NCBI RefSeq assembly: GCF_008710285.1
Contig: NZ_VYQF01000002.1
Coordinates: 62,001 to 126,000 of the forward strand
Length of the DNA: 64,000 nt
Origin: Ginsengibacter hankyongi
GTDB taxonomy: Bacteria; Bacteroidota; Bacteroidia; Chitinophagales; Chitinophagaceae
Direction of reading: 5' to 3'
Position numbers and translations under genes: made by a program. A model generated the notes under the pieces. The model did not search any database. It had not been told where the DNA came from and was given only the letters and a program-made list of their open reading frames with translations. Positions 45,423 through 54,225 of this stretch are shown here, in pieces (position 1 is the stretch's first letter; every line of letters begins with the position of its first letter).

Positions 45423-46298
45423 TTATACGCCCATGTATTCTTTAAGAAGATTACACCTGGATGCAGAACGAAGTTTGGTAAGCGCTTTATCTTTAATCTG
45501 CCTTACTCTTTCCCGTGTAAGGCAAAATCTCATGCCGATATCTTCAAGGCTTAAAGGTTGCTCCATCCCGATACCATAAAATAAACAAATCACTTCTTTT
45601 TGTCTTTCAGTTAATATACTTAGCGACCGTGCAATTTCTTTTTTAAGAGAATCGTTAAACATAATCTGCTTATCTGCACTATCTGCATTTCCATTAACCA
45701 AAACATCTATTAAAGTACTTTCTTCGCCATCACTTAATGGAGAATCCATGCTCACGTGCCTGGCAGCAACATTTAAAGTAGCTGCAACTTCTTCGGTTTC
45801 TATATCAAGAAAAAAAGCCAGTTCTTCCACTGTTGGAGTACGTTCGAATTCCTGCTCCAAATGTGTGTATGCCCTGCTGATTCTGTTAGTCAATCCCACC
45901 TTGTTTAGAGGAAGTCTCACAATCCTGGATTGCTCGGCTAATGCCTGCATAATACTTTGGCGTATCCACCATACACCATAAGAAATAAATTTAAAGCCTC
46001 TTGTTTCATCAAAACGCTGGGCAGCCTTTATGAGGCCAAGGTTACCTTCATTAATTAAATCGGGTAAGGTAAGCCCCTGGTTTTGATATTGCTTTGCAAC
46101 TGATACCACAAAACGAAGATTGGCTTTTGTAAGTTTATCCAATGCTTGCTGATCACCCTGCTTTATCCTGAGAGCAAGCTTTACCTCTTCCTCAGGAGTA
46201 ATAAGATCCACCTTACCAATCTCTTGAAGGTATTTTTCTAAACTTTCGCTCTCGCGATTGGTTATGGATTTTGAAATTTTAAGTTGACGCATACTCAT
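45423..46298 (-). CDS. rpoD: RNA polymerase primary sigma factor, short Bacteroidota type
   Basis: The 291-residue sigma-70 lacks region 1.1, as is normal in Bacteroidota. Regions seen: 1.2 ([20 protein letters not shown]), 2 ([57 protein letters not shown]), 3 ([18 protein letters not shown]) and 4 ([39 protein letters not shown]). Met3 is an equally likely start. Small departures from the usual sequence (YGVWW rather than YAVWW; Cys in the 4.2 recognition region) may mean a second paralogue exists elsewhere. It is transcribed alone and ends at a terminator. Confidence 0.93.
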   Translation of the reverse strand: MSMRQLKISKSITNRESESLEKYLQEIGKVDLITPEEEVKLALRIKQGDQQALDKLTKANLRFVVSVAKQYQNQGLTLPDLINEGNLGLIKAAQRFDETRGFKFISYGVWWIRQSIMQALAEQSRIVRLPLNKVGLTNRISRAYTHLEQEFERTPTVEELAFFLDIETEEVAATLNVAARHVSMDSPLSDGEESTLIDVLVNGNADSADKQIMFNDSLKKEIARSLSILTERQKEVICLFYGIGMEQPLSLEDIGMRFCLTRERVRQIKDKALTKLRSASRCNLLKEYMGV

Positions 46299-46544
46299 AA
46301 GACTTATTTTAAAATTAAAATCAGTTTGGTGTGGTAGTTCAATAAATCTAGAGAGTAACGTAATTTAGATAGTTTTAAGTATGTGACCAAAAAAAATGTT
46401 AATTTTTGATAAATTATTAATTCTGGAATATTCAGTCTTATTCCACGCTTCAAAAAGAAATAATAAAAAAAAAGTATAAATTAGGTTAGTTAGTTAATTT
46501 ATTTTCTATTATTGCACATATACTGTACAGTTTTAATTTAAAAA

Positions 46545-46925
46545 ATGAGTAAGAAAGTAAGATACACGCTGGAATACCCAGTCAGATGCTCACCTGCTAT
46601 ATTATACGAATTTTTATCTACCTCAACCGGCTTGCAGGAATGGTTTGCTGATAAGGTTGAAGATAAAGACGGACGTTTTAGTTTTGCCTGGAATGGTTCC
46701 ACCGAAGAAGCAGAAGTTGTAGAAAGCGAAGAAAATAAATCAATACGTTTTCATTGGTTATCTTCTCCCAAAGATGAGTACTTTGAGTTTAGTATTGATA
46801 AATCCGAAGTAACCAACCAAACGATTTTGGTAATTAATGATTTTGCAGATAAAAAAGAAATCAAAGACCAAAGCCAGCTTTGGGAAACGCAGGTTAAAGA
46901 TCTTTTTCACCGGCTGGGAAACTAA
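46545..46925 (+). CDS. START-like domain (SRPBCC fold) protein
   Basis: The 126-residue protein has the pattern of small Bacteroidota START-like proteins: YTLEYPVRCSPAILYEFLSTSTGLQEWFADKVED, then FSFAWNGSTEEAEV, IRFHWL and a C-terminal helix QSQLWETQVKDLFHRLG. The SRPBCC fold binds hydrophobic ligands; this subgroup has no known substrate. It is divergent from rpoD across 246 bases and overlaps the convergent gene at 46894 by 32 bases. Confidence 0.85.
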   Translation: MSKKVRYTLEYPVRCSPAILYEFLSTSTGLQEWFADKVEDKDGRFSFAWNGSTEEAEVVESEENKSIRFHWLSSPKDEYFEFSIDKSEVTNQTILVINDFADKKEIKDQSQLWETQVKDLFHRLGN

Positions 46926-47529
46926 TTTTCAAAAATTCTATTATCTCTGTAAAGGATTTCTCCAGGAATTCAGGAGCAGTATCCCATTTATTAATCTCCA
47001 GTCGTTTAGCGATTTTAAAAAAATTTCTGTTTGAAATCTCTCTAAATTTATTTTGATCAAAGTCGGAAACTTTGACATAATTGGAAGGCTCAAAATTATG
47101 CTGCCATTCATCTTCACACACACAGATGTAAAAGTTATTTTCTTGCAGAAATAAAAAAAGTTTTGAGAGATCCTTTTGTAATTGAAATTTTTTGCCGGAA
47201 AGATGCAGTGAAATACTAAAAAAATTTCCCCACCAAAACATTGTTCGGATGGCAAATATGTTTTCTTTGGTGAATAAGGCGGGATAATCCATTATAACAT
47301 AAGGCAGCTCTTTGTAATTTTCTCCCTTAGAAATTTTACCTCCGGAATTTTTATATCGATCAATAATTAAAGATGTTTCCTGCCCTGCAATTTGTTTATA
47401 AATCTTATGCATTTCTCCAAAAAGCTTGCACACTTTATTTATAATAGAGCGCTTCGTTAAAATCCACTCTTTGTTTTGTGCGAGTTCAATTTCAAGTTTT
47501 GAAAGATGTATTTTTGTTTGAGGGTTCAT
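46894..47529 (-). CDS. Hypothetical protein, conserved-looking, function unknown
   Basis: I do not recognise this 211-residue protein. It has no signal peptide or membrane helix. The N-terminal half is helical and Lys/Glu-rich (KIHLSKLEIELAQNKEW, GEMHKIYKQI). The middle is aromatic-rich (YVIMDYPALF, MFWWGNFFSISLHLSG) and a short Cys pair occurs in YICVCEDEW. The C-terminus is helical. Codon use and composition match neighbours. It overlaps the START-like gene by 32 bases in convergent orientation and is divergent from the LptF/G gene 54 bases away. Confidence 0.75.
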   Translation of the reverse strand: MNPQTKIHLSKLEIELAQNKEWILTKRSIINKVCKLFGEMHKIYKQIAGQETSLIIDRYKNSGGKISKGENYKELPYVIMDYPALFTKENIFAIRTMFWWGNFFSISLHLSGKKFQLQKDLSKLFLFLQENNFYICVCEDEWQHNFEPSNYVKVSDFDQNKFREISNRNFFKIAKRLEINKWDTAPEFLEKSFTEIIEFLKISFPAGEKDL

Positions 47530-47583
47530 GAATGAAATTTACATTAAAAGGGAATAACATATTACCCCACTGGGTTAAACTGC

Positions 47584-49041
47584 ATGTTTAAAAAACTCGA
47601 CAAATTAATTCTTAAAGCTTTCATGTGGCCGTTTGTAGCTACATTCTTTATAACATTATTTGTATTTATGATGCAAATATTGTGGAAATACATTGACGAC
47701 CTTGTAGGCAAAGGTCTTGATTTTATAACCCTCACTAAATTTCTCATTTATGCAAGTGCTACATTAGTTACGCTTGCTATGCCAATTGCTATTTTACTTT
47801 CCTCAATTATGACCTTTGGAAAATTGGGAGAAAATTTTGAATTGGTTGCTATTAAATCATCGGGTATATCGTTGTTGCGATTTATGAGGCCTTTATTTTT
47901 TGTATCTATTCTTCTCACCGGAGTTGCTTTTTTATTTGCCAATTATATTGCACCAGTTGCCAATTTAAAATTTGCCGTTATTTATAATGACATCTACAGA
48001 AAGAGCCCTGCTTTCGATTTAAAGGATGGTGTTTTTTATAATGGATTTCGCGGATTTTCCATTAAGGTTGGTAAAAAAGAAAAAGATAAAAGCACTTTGC
48101 ATAATGTATTAATTTATGAACAATCAAACGGCATCCAGGATAATACTATTATTTCTGAAAGCGGTAAAATGACAGTAAGCGCCGATAAAAAATTCCTGGA
48201 ATTTCATTTACAAAATGGACAGCGTTATTCAGAAAAAGGAGAATACAATTCTGCAAACAACGAATATGTGCAAATGGGTTTTAAAGAATATAATAAACTT
48301 TTCGACCTTACTCAATTGAATATTCAAAAAACTTCCGATAGTCTTTTCATGAATAATATGCGCATGAAAACACTACGCTTACTTGACAAAGATATTGATT
48401 CATTAAAAAAAATACCGGACTCGCTGATACGGCAAAACCGCAGCGATTTAAAAGCATACATTCAGTACACAAAATATAGAGATAGCACAAGGACCAAAAA
48501 GCAAACAGAAGTTGCAGATAAAATAATTATCAATAAAAAAGTAAAGTCTTTTGATGATCTCATACCAGATAGCTTGAAAACAATTGTGAGAGACCAGGCA
48601 ATGGGTACGGTTTCAAGTATCCGCAGCCTGCTTGAAGTTACGGGAAGTGTTTACGACAACCAAGTTGATGATATAATTCAACATAAAATTGAATGGCATA
48701 AAAAATTATCGCTTTCTATTGCATGTATGGTACTATTTTTTATTGGCGCCCCTTTGGGCTCTATAATCAGGAAAGGCGGGCTGGGTTTACCTTTAGTTGT
48801 GGCCTTAATATTTTTTATGATATTTTACCTGCTTAATATTTTCGGCGAAAAATTTACCAAAGATCACCTGCTCGTTCCTACTATAGGGATGTGGCTGCCG
48901 GTAATTATACTTACACCTGTAGGATTTTTCTTAACTTATAAAGCCATGCACGACTCACAATTATTTAATAAAGAATTTTATTACAGGCTTATTAAAAATA
49001 TAAAATCCCGTAAAAGAAAATTTTCTGAATTAAAAAAGTAA
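47584..49041 (+). CDS. LptF/LptG family permease
   Basis: The 485-residue inner-membrane protein has the YjgP/YjgQ layout: three N-terminal helices (with FKKLDKLILKAFMWPFVATFF, ATLVTLAMPIAILLSSIMTFG, then ENFELVAIKSSGISLLRFMRP), a beta-jellyroll periplasmic domain (about 120-365) and three C-terminal helices (IACMVLFFIGAPLGSIIRKGG, LNIFGEKFTK). LptF and LptG with ATPase LptB extract lipopolysaccharide and pass it to the Lpt bridge. Which of the two it is cannot be told. The periplasmic insert is longer than in E. coli. It ends next to the candidate small RNA on the other strand. Confidence 0.88.
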   Translation: MFKKLDKLILKAFMWPFVATFFITLFVFMMQILWKYIDDLVGKGLDFITLTKFLIYASATLVTLAMPIAILLSSIMTFGKLGENFELVAIKSSGISLLRFMRPLFFVSILLTGVAFLFANYIAPVANLKFAVIYNDIYRKSPAFDLKDGVFYNGFRGFSIKVGKKEKDKSTLHNVLIYEQSNGIQDNTIISESGKMTVSADKKFLEFHLQNGQRYSEKGEYNSANNEYVQMGFKEYNKLFDLTQLNIQKTSDSLFMNNMRMKTLRLLDKDIDSLKKIPDSLIRQNRSDLKAYIQYTKYRDSTRTKKQTEVADKIIINKKVKSFDDLIPDSLKTIVRDQAMGTVSSIRSLLEVTGSVYDNQVDDIIQHKIEWHKKLSLSIACMVLFFIGAPLGSIIRKGGLGLPLVVALIFFMIFYLLNIFGEKFTKDHLLVPTIGMWLPVIILTPVGFFLTYKAMHDSQLFNKEFYYRLIKNIKSRKRKFSELKK

Positions 49042-49150
49042 GAAAAAACAGCAGGAAATGTGCATCATAAAATTGACTCAGCCTTTGCAAAGAAGCACCA
49101 CAAATTGAAATTGATGCAACTAAGCAAAGGCTGATGAATTGAAAAGCAAT
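49030..49150 (-). ncRNA. Candidate structured small RNA
   Basis: The gap 49042-49325 has no gene. On the minus strand, after a promoter-like sequence (49157-49188), the transcript could fold into a rod. An outer 10-bp stem pairs CAGCCTTTGC (49133-49124) with GCAAAGGCTG (49088-49079). A symmetric 6x6 internal loop and an inner 6-bp stem, GCATCA (49117-49112) with TGGTGC (49100-49095), enclose an 11-base loop. A T-rich tract (about 49049-49030) overlapping the lptF/G stop may end it, although its hairpin is weak. The rod-like fold is reminiscent of 6S RNA but is shorter; identity is not established. Confidence 0.35.
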
Positions 49151-49156
49151 CTGGTG

Positions 49157-49188
49157 CAAATGTATATATTAAGAATTATGTTTTCCAA
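49157..49188 (-). promoter_or_regulatory. Promoter-like sequence (TTG, 21 bases, TACATTTG) facing the small-RNA candidate
   Basis: On the minus strand TTG (49188-49186), a 21-base spacer and TACATTTG (49164-49157) fit TTG-N17-23-TAnnTTTG. Nothing coding lies downstream before the antisense end of lptF/G. Confidence 0.5.
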
Positions 49189-49325
49189 AAAAAAGTTTAA
49201 CTATTTTAAGTCTGCCTGTTAATTTTCTATCGAACCTTTTTATTTGGAAATAACTTGCATTTAAATTGTAATCTTCAAAAGTTATATATTCGTTTATAGG
49301 CACAATAATATTTTAAATAAAACAC

Positions 49326-50699
49326 ATGGAAACCTGGAAAGATTATCAGAAAAAAAATAAAGAACGATTTTTAAGTGAGATGATTGAATTGTTACGTATA
49401 CCATCAATAAGTGCGAAAAGCGAACATAAAAAAGATATGCTTACCTGTGCTGAAGCCGTTAAACAAAGCTTACTCGCTTCGGGAGCTGATAAAGCGGAAA
49501 TAATGTCGACCGCAGGACACCCTGTTGTGTATGGAGAAAAAATAATTGATGCAAATAAACCAACTGTGCTTGTATATGGTCACTATGATGTACAGCCAGC
49601 AGAACCGCTCGAATTATGGCACAGCGGGCCGTTTGAGCCGGTTATAAAAGATGGAAAAGTGTATGCCCGCGGTTCTGCTGATGATAAGGGGCAATTTTTT
49701 ATGCATGTAAAAGCATTGGAAACTATGGTAAAGACAAATACCATGACTACCAATATTAAATTCTTGATAGAAGGAGAAGAAGAAGTTGGTTCACCTAATC
49801 TGAGAAAATTTGTCGAAGAAAATAAAGACCTTTTAAAGGCCGACGTTATATTAATAAGCGACAGTTCTATGTTAAGTATGGAAAATCCATCGCTGGACAT
49901 TGGCGTTCGCGGCTTATCTTATATAGAAGTTGAAGTAACAGGAGCAGACCGGGATTTACATAGCGGTACCTATGGTGGTGCGGTTGCAAATCCTATTACG
50001 GTACTTTCCAAAATGATAGCATCTTGCCACGACGATAATAACCACATTACCATACCAGGTTTTTATGATGATGTACTGGAAGCAAGCGTCGAAGAAAGAG
50101 CATTAATGAACAAAGCGCCTTATGATGAAGATGAATATAAAAAGGAAGTGGGGGTAAAAGAATTATGGGGCGAACAGGGATATACTACAAACGAAAGAAC
50201 CGGTATCCGTCCTACACTTGAGATAAATGGCATATGGGGGGGCTATATGGGAGAAGGTGCAAAAACAGTGTTGCCTTCAAAAGCCACTGCAAAAATTTCT
50301 GCACGTCTAGTTCCAAATCAATCATCAGTAAAAATGACAAAACTTTTATTGGATTATTTTAAAAAAATTGCTCCGCCATCGGTAGCGGTAAAAGCATTTG
50401 AGCACCATGGTGGCGAGCCATACATGACTCCCATAGAAAGCAAGGGGTACAAGGCCGCTTCAAAAGCTGTTGAAAAAACATTTGGCAAAACACCCATTCC
50501 TGTTCGTGGTGGTGGCAGTATCCCCATCTGTTCAATACTTGAAAAAGAACTTGGAATAAAAATAATTTTTATGGGCTTCGGTCTCGATAGCGATAACCTT
50601 CATTCGCCAAATGAAAAATACGGAATTGAAAATTTTTATAAAGGCATTGAAACCATTCCATATTTTCATAAGTACTTCGCAGAAGAACAAATTAAATAA
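49326..50699 (+). CDS. M20 family dipeptidase/metallopeptidase
   Basis: The 457-residue protein has M20 motifs: VLVYGHYDVQPAEPLELW (metal His and Asp), RGSADDKGQFF (bridging Asp), EGEEEVGSP (catalytic and metal Glu), and a C-terminal metal His in GLDSDNLHSPNEKYG. A dimerisation domain occupies about 190-330. It resembles cytosolic CNDP-type dipeptidases that cleave short peptides. There is no signal peptide. It ends 10 bases from the convergent pafA stop. Confidence 0.93.
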   Translation: METWKDYQKKNKERFLSEMIELLRIPSISAKSEHKKDMLTCAEAVKQSLLASGADKAEIMSTAGHPVVYGEKIIDANKPTVLVYGHYDVQPAEPLELWHSGPFEPVIKDGKVYARGSADDKGQFFMHVKALETMVKTNTMTTNIKFLIEGEEEVGSPNLRKFVEENKDLLKADVILISDSSMLSMENPSLDIGVRGLSYIEVEVTGADRDLHSGTYGGAVANPITVLSKMIASCHDDNNHITIPGFYDDVLEASVEERALMNKAPYDEDEYKKEVGVKELWGEQGYTTNERTGIRPTLEINGIWGGYMGEGAKTVLPSKATAKISARLVPNQSSVKMTKLLLDYFKKIAPPSVAVKAFEHHGGEPYMTPIESKGYKAASKAVEKTFGKTPIPVRGGGSIPICSILEKELGIKIIFMGFGLDSDNLHSPNEKYGIENFYKGIETIPYFHKYFAEEQIK

Positions 50700-50709
50700 T
50701 TAAATATTT

Positions 50710-52341
50710 TTATTTCGTTATCTCTTCTATCACTTTTCCTATGCTGCCATTTGGCATTTGAATTTTAAGAATAGCTGATAATGTTGGAGCAATATCAGTC
50801 ATATTAACTTCGCGATTTGTTTTGCCGGGCTTAATATTATATCCAAACCATAATAAGGGGATATGAGCATCATAAGGGTTCCATGCGCCGTGGGTAGTTC
50901 CTTTTGTTCCGCCTCCCGTAAATGCAGGTTTTGTAAAGAAACCTATCTCCCCGCTGCGTTTCGGATTATATCCGTTTATAAGTCTTTCTTTTATTTGGGC
51001 TGGCATAGATTGAGTAGCTATATTTTCCGTCGAAAAAGCATTTTCAATATAAGGCTGTGTTTTAAGATAACTTATAATGTAATTCTCAACATCATTTTTA
51101 TTTTTGCCGCTATTATTAATCTCATTATTATTCATATAAACCTGGTTATTTTCAATTGCAATAATTCCGTTGCTCAAACCATATTTTTCAGAAAGCATTT
51201 TATTTATAGTTGATATTAATAATGAAGTATTAAAAGTACCCGCAGGAACATTATGCTCTTCAAGAAAACCCGGAACATTTACTACACCATGATCCGCCGT
51301 TAAAAACAGCAAATAATTTCCTCTTCCTAATTGCGCATCCAGGTAGCTTAAAAAATCTGCTATGTCTCTGTCAAGTCTTAAATAAGTGTCTTCCGCTTCT
51401 ATTGAATTAGGGCCAAAAGTATGTCCCATATAATCAGTTGAAGAAATACTTATCGCAAGCATGTCTGCAAAATTTCCCATGCCTAATTCTTCGTTCTTAA
51501 CTGCTTGTTTTGCCATATCAAACGTATAACTGGAAGCAAAGGGTGTGTATTTAAAAACTTCATATTTACCTTTTGTTATTTGGGAAAGTTTATGCGGAAA
51601 AGTTGGAGTTGTTTCACCCGGTATGTTACCTTCAAAATCTTCATTATCCGCCGTGCTTAATGTATATTTTGAGATGGGAAGTAAAGTATTCCAGTCTTTT
51701 GACATATAAGCATCCGGTAATTTTTTTTCATTCTCCTTAATAACCCAGTCAGGTAATTCCTTTTCATAATAGCTACTGGTAATCCATTTACCTACCGACG
51801 CATCAAACCAGTAAGCAGCATTTGCAGTATGCCCTGCGGGAAGAATTGATGCACGGTCTTTTATTGCGATTCCAATAACCTTGCTCGAAAAATTATTGCT
51901 AAGTCGCAGCTCATCACCTAGGGTGGTCACCCACAGATTCCGTGGGCTCATTTTTCCTTCCAGGGAATTACTGCCCACTGTGCTTACTATGGAATCATCT
52001 GTACAATACATATTTTTACCGGCTGTTTTATCGTACCAGTCATTTGCCACAATACCATGTATTGCCGGAACACTTCCTGTATAAATGCACGTGTGGCCCG
52101 GCGCGGTATAAGTAGGGACATAAGGAATAAAAGTATTTTCGCAGCTAAAGCCATTATTAATTAAACGCTTAAAACCATTTTCTGAATAAAGATTATAATA
52201 ACGGTATAAATAATCCCAACGCATTTGGTCAATAACGAGGCCCACTATAAGCTTAGGATGAGCTGGTACTTTATTTGCCTGGGCAAAGGAAAATGTTGCG
52301 GTAAAGAGAAATAAGAGAACGATAAAATTTTTCTTTATCAT
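50710..52341 (-). CDS. pafA: Secreted alkaline phosphatase, PafA type
   Basis: The 543-residue enzyme has a signal peptide (to about FAQ, residue 21). Metal-site residue Asp38 (GLVIDQMRWDYL), nucleophile Thr79 (PTYTAPGHTCIYTG), Asn100 (IVANDWYD), and Lys161/Arg163 (IKDRASILPAGH) match the known PafA active-site set in order and spacing. The remaining metal ligands lie in DYMGHTFG and TADHGV. PafA is a periplasmic phosphate-insensitive monoesterase that frees phosphate from organic phosphates. It is transcribed alone. Confidence 0.92.
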   Translation of the reverse strand: MIKKNFIVLLFLFTATFSFAQANKVPAHPKLIVGLVIDQMRWDYLYRYYNLYSENGFKRLINNGFSCENTFIPYVPTYTAPGHTCIYTGSVPAIHGIVANDWYDKTAGKNMYCTDDSIVSTVGSNSLEGKMSPRNLWVTTLGDELRLSNNFSSKVIGIAIKDRASILPAGHTANAAYWFDASVGKWITSSYYEKELPDWVIKENEKKLPDAYMSKDWNTLLPISKYTLSTADNEDFEGNIPGETTPTFPHKLSQITKGKYEVFKYTPFASSYTFDMAKQAVKNEELGMGNFADMLAISISSTDYMGHTFGPNSIEAEDTYLRLDRDIADFLSYLDAQLGRGNYLLFLTADHGVVNVPGFLEEHNVPAGTFNTSLLISTINKMLSEKYGLSNGIIAIENNQVYMNNNEINNSGKNKNDVENYIISYLKTQPYIENAFSTENIATQSMPAQIKERLINGYNPKRSGEIGFFTKPAFTGGGTKGTTHGAWNPYDAHIPLLWFGYNIKPGKTNREVNMTDIAPTLSAILKIQMPNGSIGKVIEEITK

Positions 52342-52487
52342 AGTTTTTCTTGTAAAGATTTTTTATAAAGATAGCCCAACAAATAACTTTTCATTATTAT
52401 AAAATTGTTTACTTAGAAAACAAAAGTGAAAATTTAAGTAACTCGCCGAATTAAGATGGGTGGCAAATTTTCTAATTGTTATTGCCG

Positions 52488-52495
52488 TATTTTTG
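52488..52495 (+). promoter_or_regulatory. Candidate -7 box (TATTTTTG) for the alpha-oxoamine synthase gene
   Basis: A full TAnnTTTG match 31 bases before the ATG at 52527. No TTG is at the -33 spacing. Confidence 0.42.
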
Positions 52496-52526
52496 CCAAC
52501 ATTCATAACGATATAATAATATTTAC

Positions 52527-53807
52527 ATGGTAGATGTATTCGAAAAAATGATGAAAGATGGTGGCCCGATAGGAAGACATGTTGAAAGGGCACATGGGTA
52601 TTTTGCATTCCCAAAACTTGAAGGAGAGCTTGGAAGCCGGATGTTGTTTAGGGGAAAAGAGAAAATTGTATGGAGTCTTAATAATTATTTAGGCTTAGTA
52701 AATCATCCCGAAACCCGGAAGATTGATACGGAGGCTGCAGCACATTGGGGCATGGGTAATCCTATGGGAGCCCGCATGATGAGCGGCAATACTGCCATGC
52801 ATGAAGAACTGGAAAAAATCTTGGCAGCATTTGTAAGCCGGGAAGATGCAATGTTGTTGAATTTCGGATACCAGGGAATAATGAGTTGTATTGATGCCTT
52901 GGTGAACAGGCATGACGTGATAGTTTATGACGGTGAAGCTCATGCATGTTTAGTTGATGGTGTGCGCCTACACGTGGGGTTTAGTTATAAATATAAACAT
53001 AATGACGTTGAAGATTGCGAGAAACAACTAAAACGTGCAGTTAGAATGGCGGAAAAAAATGGTGGCGGAATTCTGGTAATAACAGAAGGGGTTTTTGGCA
53101 TGAGCGGAAACCAGGGAAAGATAAAAGAGATTGTTGCTTTAAAAGAAAAATATAATTTCAGGTTACTTATTGACGATGCGCACGGGTTTGGTTCTATGGG
53201 ACCTAACGGTGCCGGCGCAGACGAAGAGCAAGGTTGCCAGAAAGGAGTTGATTTATACTTTAGCACTTTTGTAAAGAGCATGGGAAGCATCGGTGCTTTC
53301 ATAAGCGGCCCAAAAAGTATAATGACCTATTTACGTTATAATGTGCGCTCCCAGATTTTTGCAAAAAGTTTACCCTTAATAGTTGTTGAAGGAATGTTGA
53401 AGAGGATGGAAATGCTGAAGACTATGCCCGAGCTTCGTGAAAAATTATGGCATAATGTGAACAAACTTCAAAACGGCCTTAGAGAAAAGGGCTTTGATAT
53501 TGGAACAACGAACAGCCCGGTAACTCCTGTTTACATGAAAGGAGATTTACCTGAGGCAACTAATATGGTTGTGGATATGAGGGAAAACTATAATATTTTT
53601 TGTTCGGTAGTAGTTTTTCCGGTTATTCCAAAAGGCCAGATTATTTATCGTTTAATTCCCACCGCTGCTCATACAGATGAGGATACAGAGATTACGTTAA
53701 AAGCTTTCGAGGCAACTAAAAAGAAATTAGATGCAGGGGCTTATAAAGCCGAAGAAATTCCTGACATGGCGGATTTAGCAGGATATGGTCAAAAGGGAGA
53801 TATGTAA
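52527..53807 (+). CDS. PLP-dependent alpha-oxoamine synthase (serine palmitoyltransferase/KBL/BioF family)
   Basis: The 426-residue fold-type I enzyme condenses an amino acid with an acyl-CoA, releasing CO2. PLP residues: Asp217 and His219 in DDAHGFGSMGP, and Schiff-base Lys250 in FSTFVKSMGSIGAF; the glycine-rich substrate loop is NNYLGL. The N-terminus (DVFEKMMKDGGPIGRHVERAHGYFAFPKLEG) differs from typical Bacteroides serine palmitoyltransferases. Candidate roles are sphingolipid synthesis, cysteate acyltransferase for sulfonolipids, or another amino-acyl condensation. No BioA/B/D or tdh gene is adjacent, so biotin or threonine roles are less likely. It stands alone. Confidence 0.85.
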   Translation: MVDVFEKMMKDGGPIGRHVERAHGYFAFPKLEGELGSRMLFRGKEKIVWSLNNYLGLVNHPETRKIDTEAAAHWGMGNPMGARMMSGNTAMHEELEKILAAFVSREDAMLLNFGYQGIMSCIDALVNRHDVIVYDGEAHACLVDGVRLHVGFSYKYKHNDVEDCEKQLKRAVRMAEKNGGGILVITEGVFGMSGNQGKIKEIVALKEKYNFRLLIDDAHGFGSMGPNGAGADEEQGCQKGVDLYFSTFVKSMGSIGAFISGPKSIMTYLRYNVRSQIFAKSLPLIVVEGMLKRMEMLKTMPELREKLWHNVNKLQNGLREKGFDIGTTNSPVTPVYMKGDLPEATNMVVDMRENYNIFCSVVVFPVIPKGQIIYRLIPTAAHTDEDTEITLKAFEATKKKLDAGAYKAEEIPDMADLAGYGQKGDM

Positions 53808-53944
53808 AAACCGGGCAACTGGAAAGAAGCCCGGGATTATCAAAAAATCTTAACCATTAAATCTTAACACTGAGAATCTATTATTATAGTCTTGATATTT
53901 TTACAGAAGGTTGTATGCAAAGGTTATATTGAGAATTTATTAAC

Positions 53945-54015
53945 AAAAAAAGGGGCCGGATAAAAATCCACCCCTGTTATAATCCAATATCCTATGAAAA
54001 ACCGAGTTTGAAACT
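53945..54015 (-). repeat. Duplicated terminator module, copy 1
   Basis: It has the same sequence as copy 2 at a fixed offset of 177 bp, with about four differences in 71 bp, two of them in the hairpin loop. On the minus strand it reads GGGG, GGAT, loop, ATCC, CCCC, then seven T: a strong terminator (53945-53974). Confidence 0.85.
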
Positions 54016-54120
54016 TTTACAAGTTTCTTAATATTTTTATATAGCTCTCGCCATTTTTATAATTGTAGTCGAAATATTTTCAAAAGACGTTGCATTAACT
54101 TTAATTTCTCTTTAAGAAAT

Positions 54121-54151
54121 AAAAAAAAGGGGCCGGATGGAAATCCACCCC
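54121..54151 (-). terminator. Terminator of the thioredoxin-like gene (in module copy 2)
   Basis: A GGGG/CCCC plus GGAT/ATCC hairpin with a four-base loop is followed on the minus strand by eight T. It lies about 75 bases after the gene stop at 54226. Confidence 0.8.
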
Positions 54152-54192
54152 TGTTATAATCCAATATCCTATGAAAAACCGAGCTTGAAACT
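54122..54192 (-). repeat. Duplicated terminator module, copy 2
   Basis: It is identical in layout to copy 1. Beyond it (54193-54205) a small stem GAAACTGC/GCAGCTTC takes the place of GAAACTT/AAGTTTC next to copy 1, so pairing is kept while the sequence differs. Confidence 0.85.
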
Positions 54193-54225
54193 GCTAATGC
54201 AGCTTCTTTATATCTTGTATGGTTT

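Larger units (their letters stand above)
53808..54225. other. Intergenic region with a duplicated terminator module
   Basis: This 418-base gap has no convincing gene. The right half is made of two copies of a roughly 71-bp module (listed separately) 177 bp apart, plus a degenerate copy of the 3' end of the thioredoxin-like gene between them. The left part (53808-53944) is AT-rich with nothing recognised. Confidence 0.7.
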
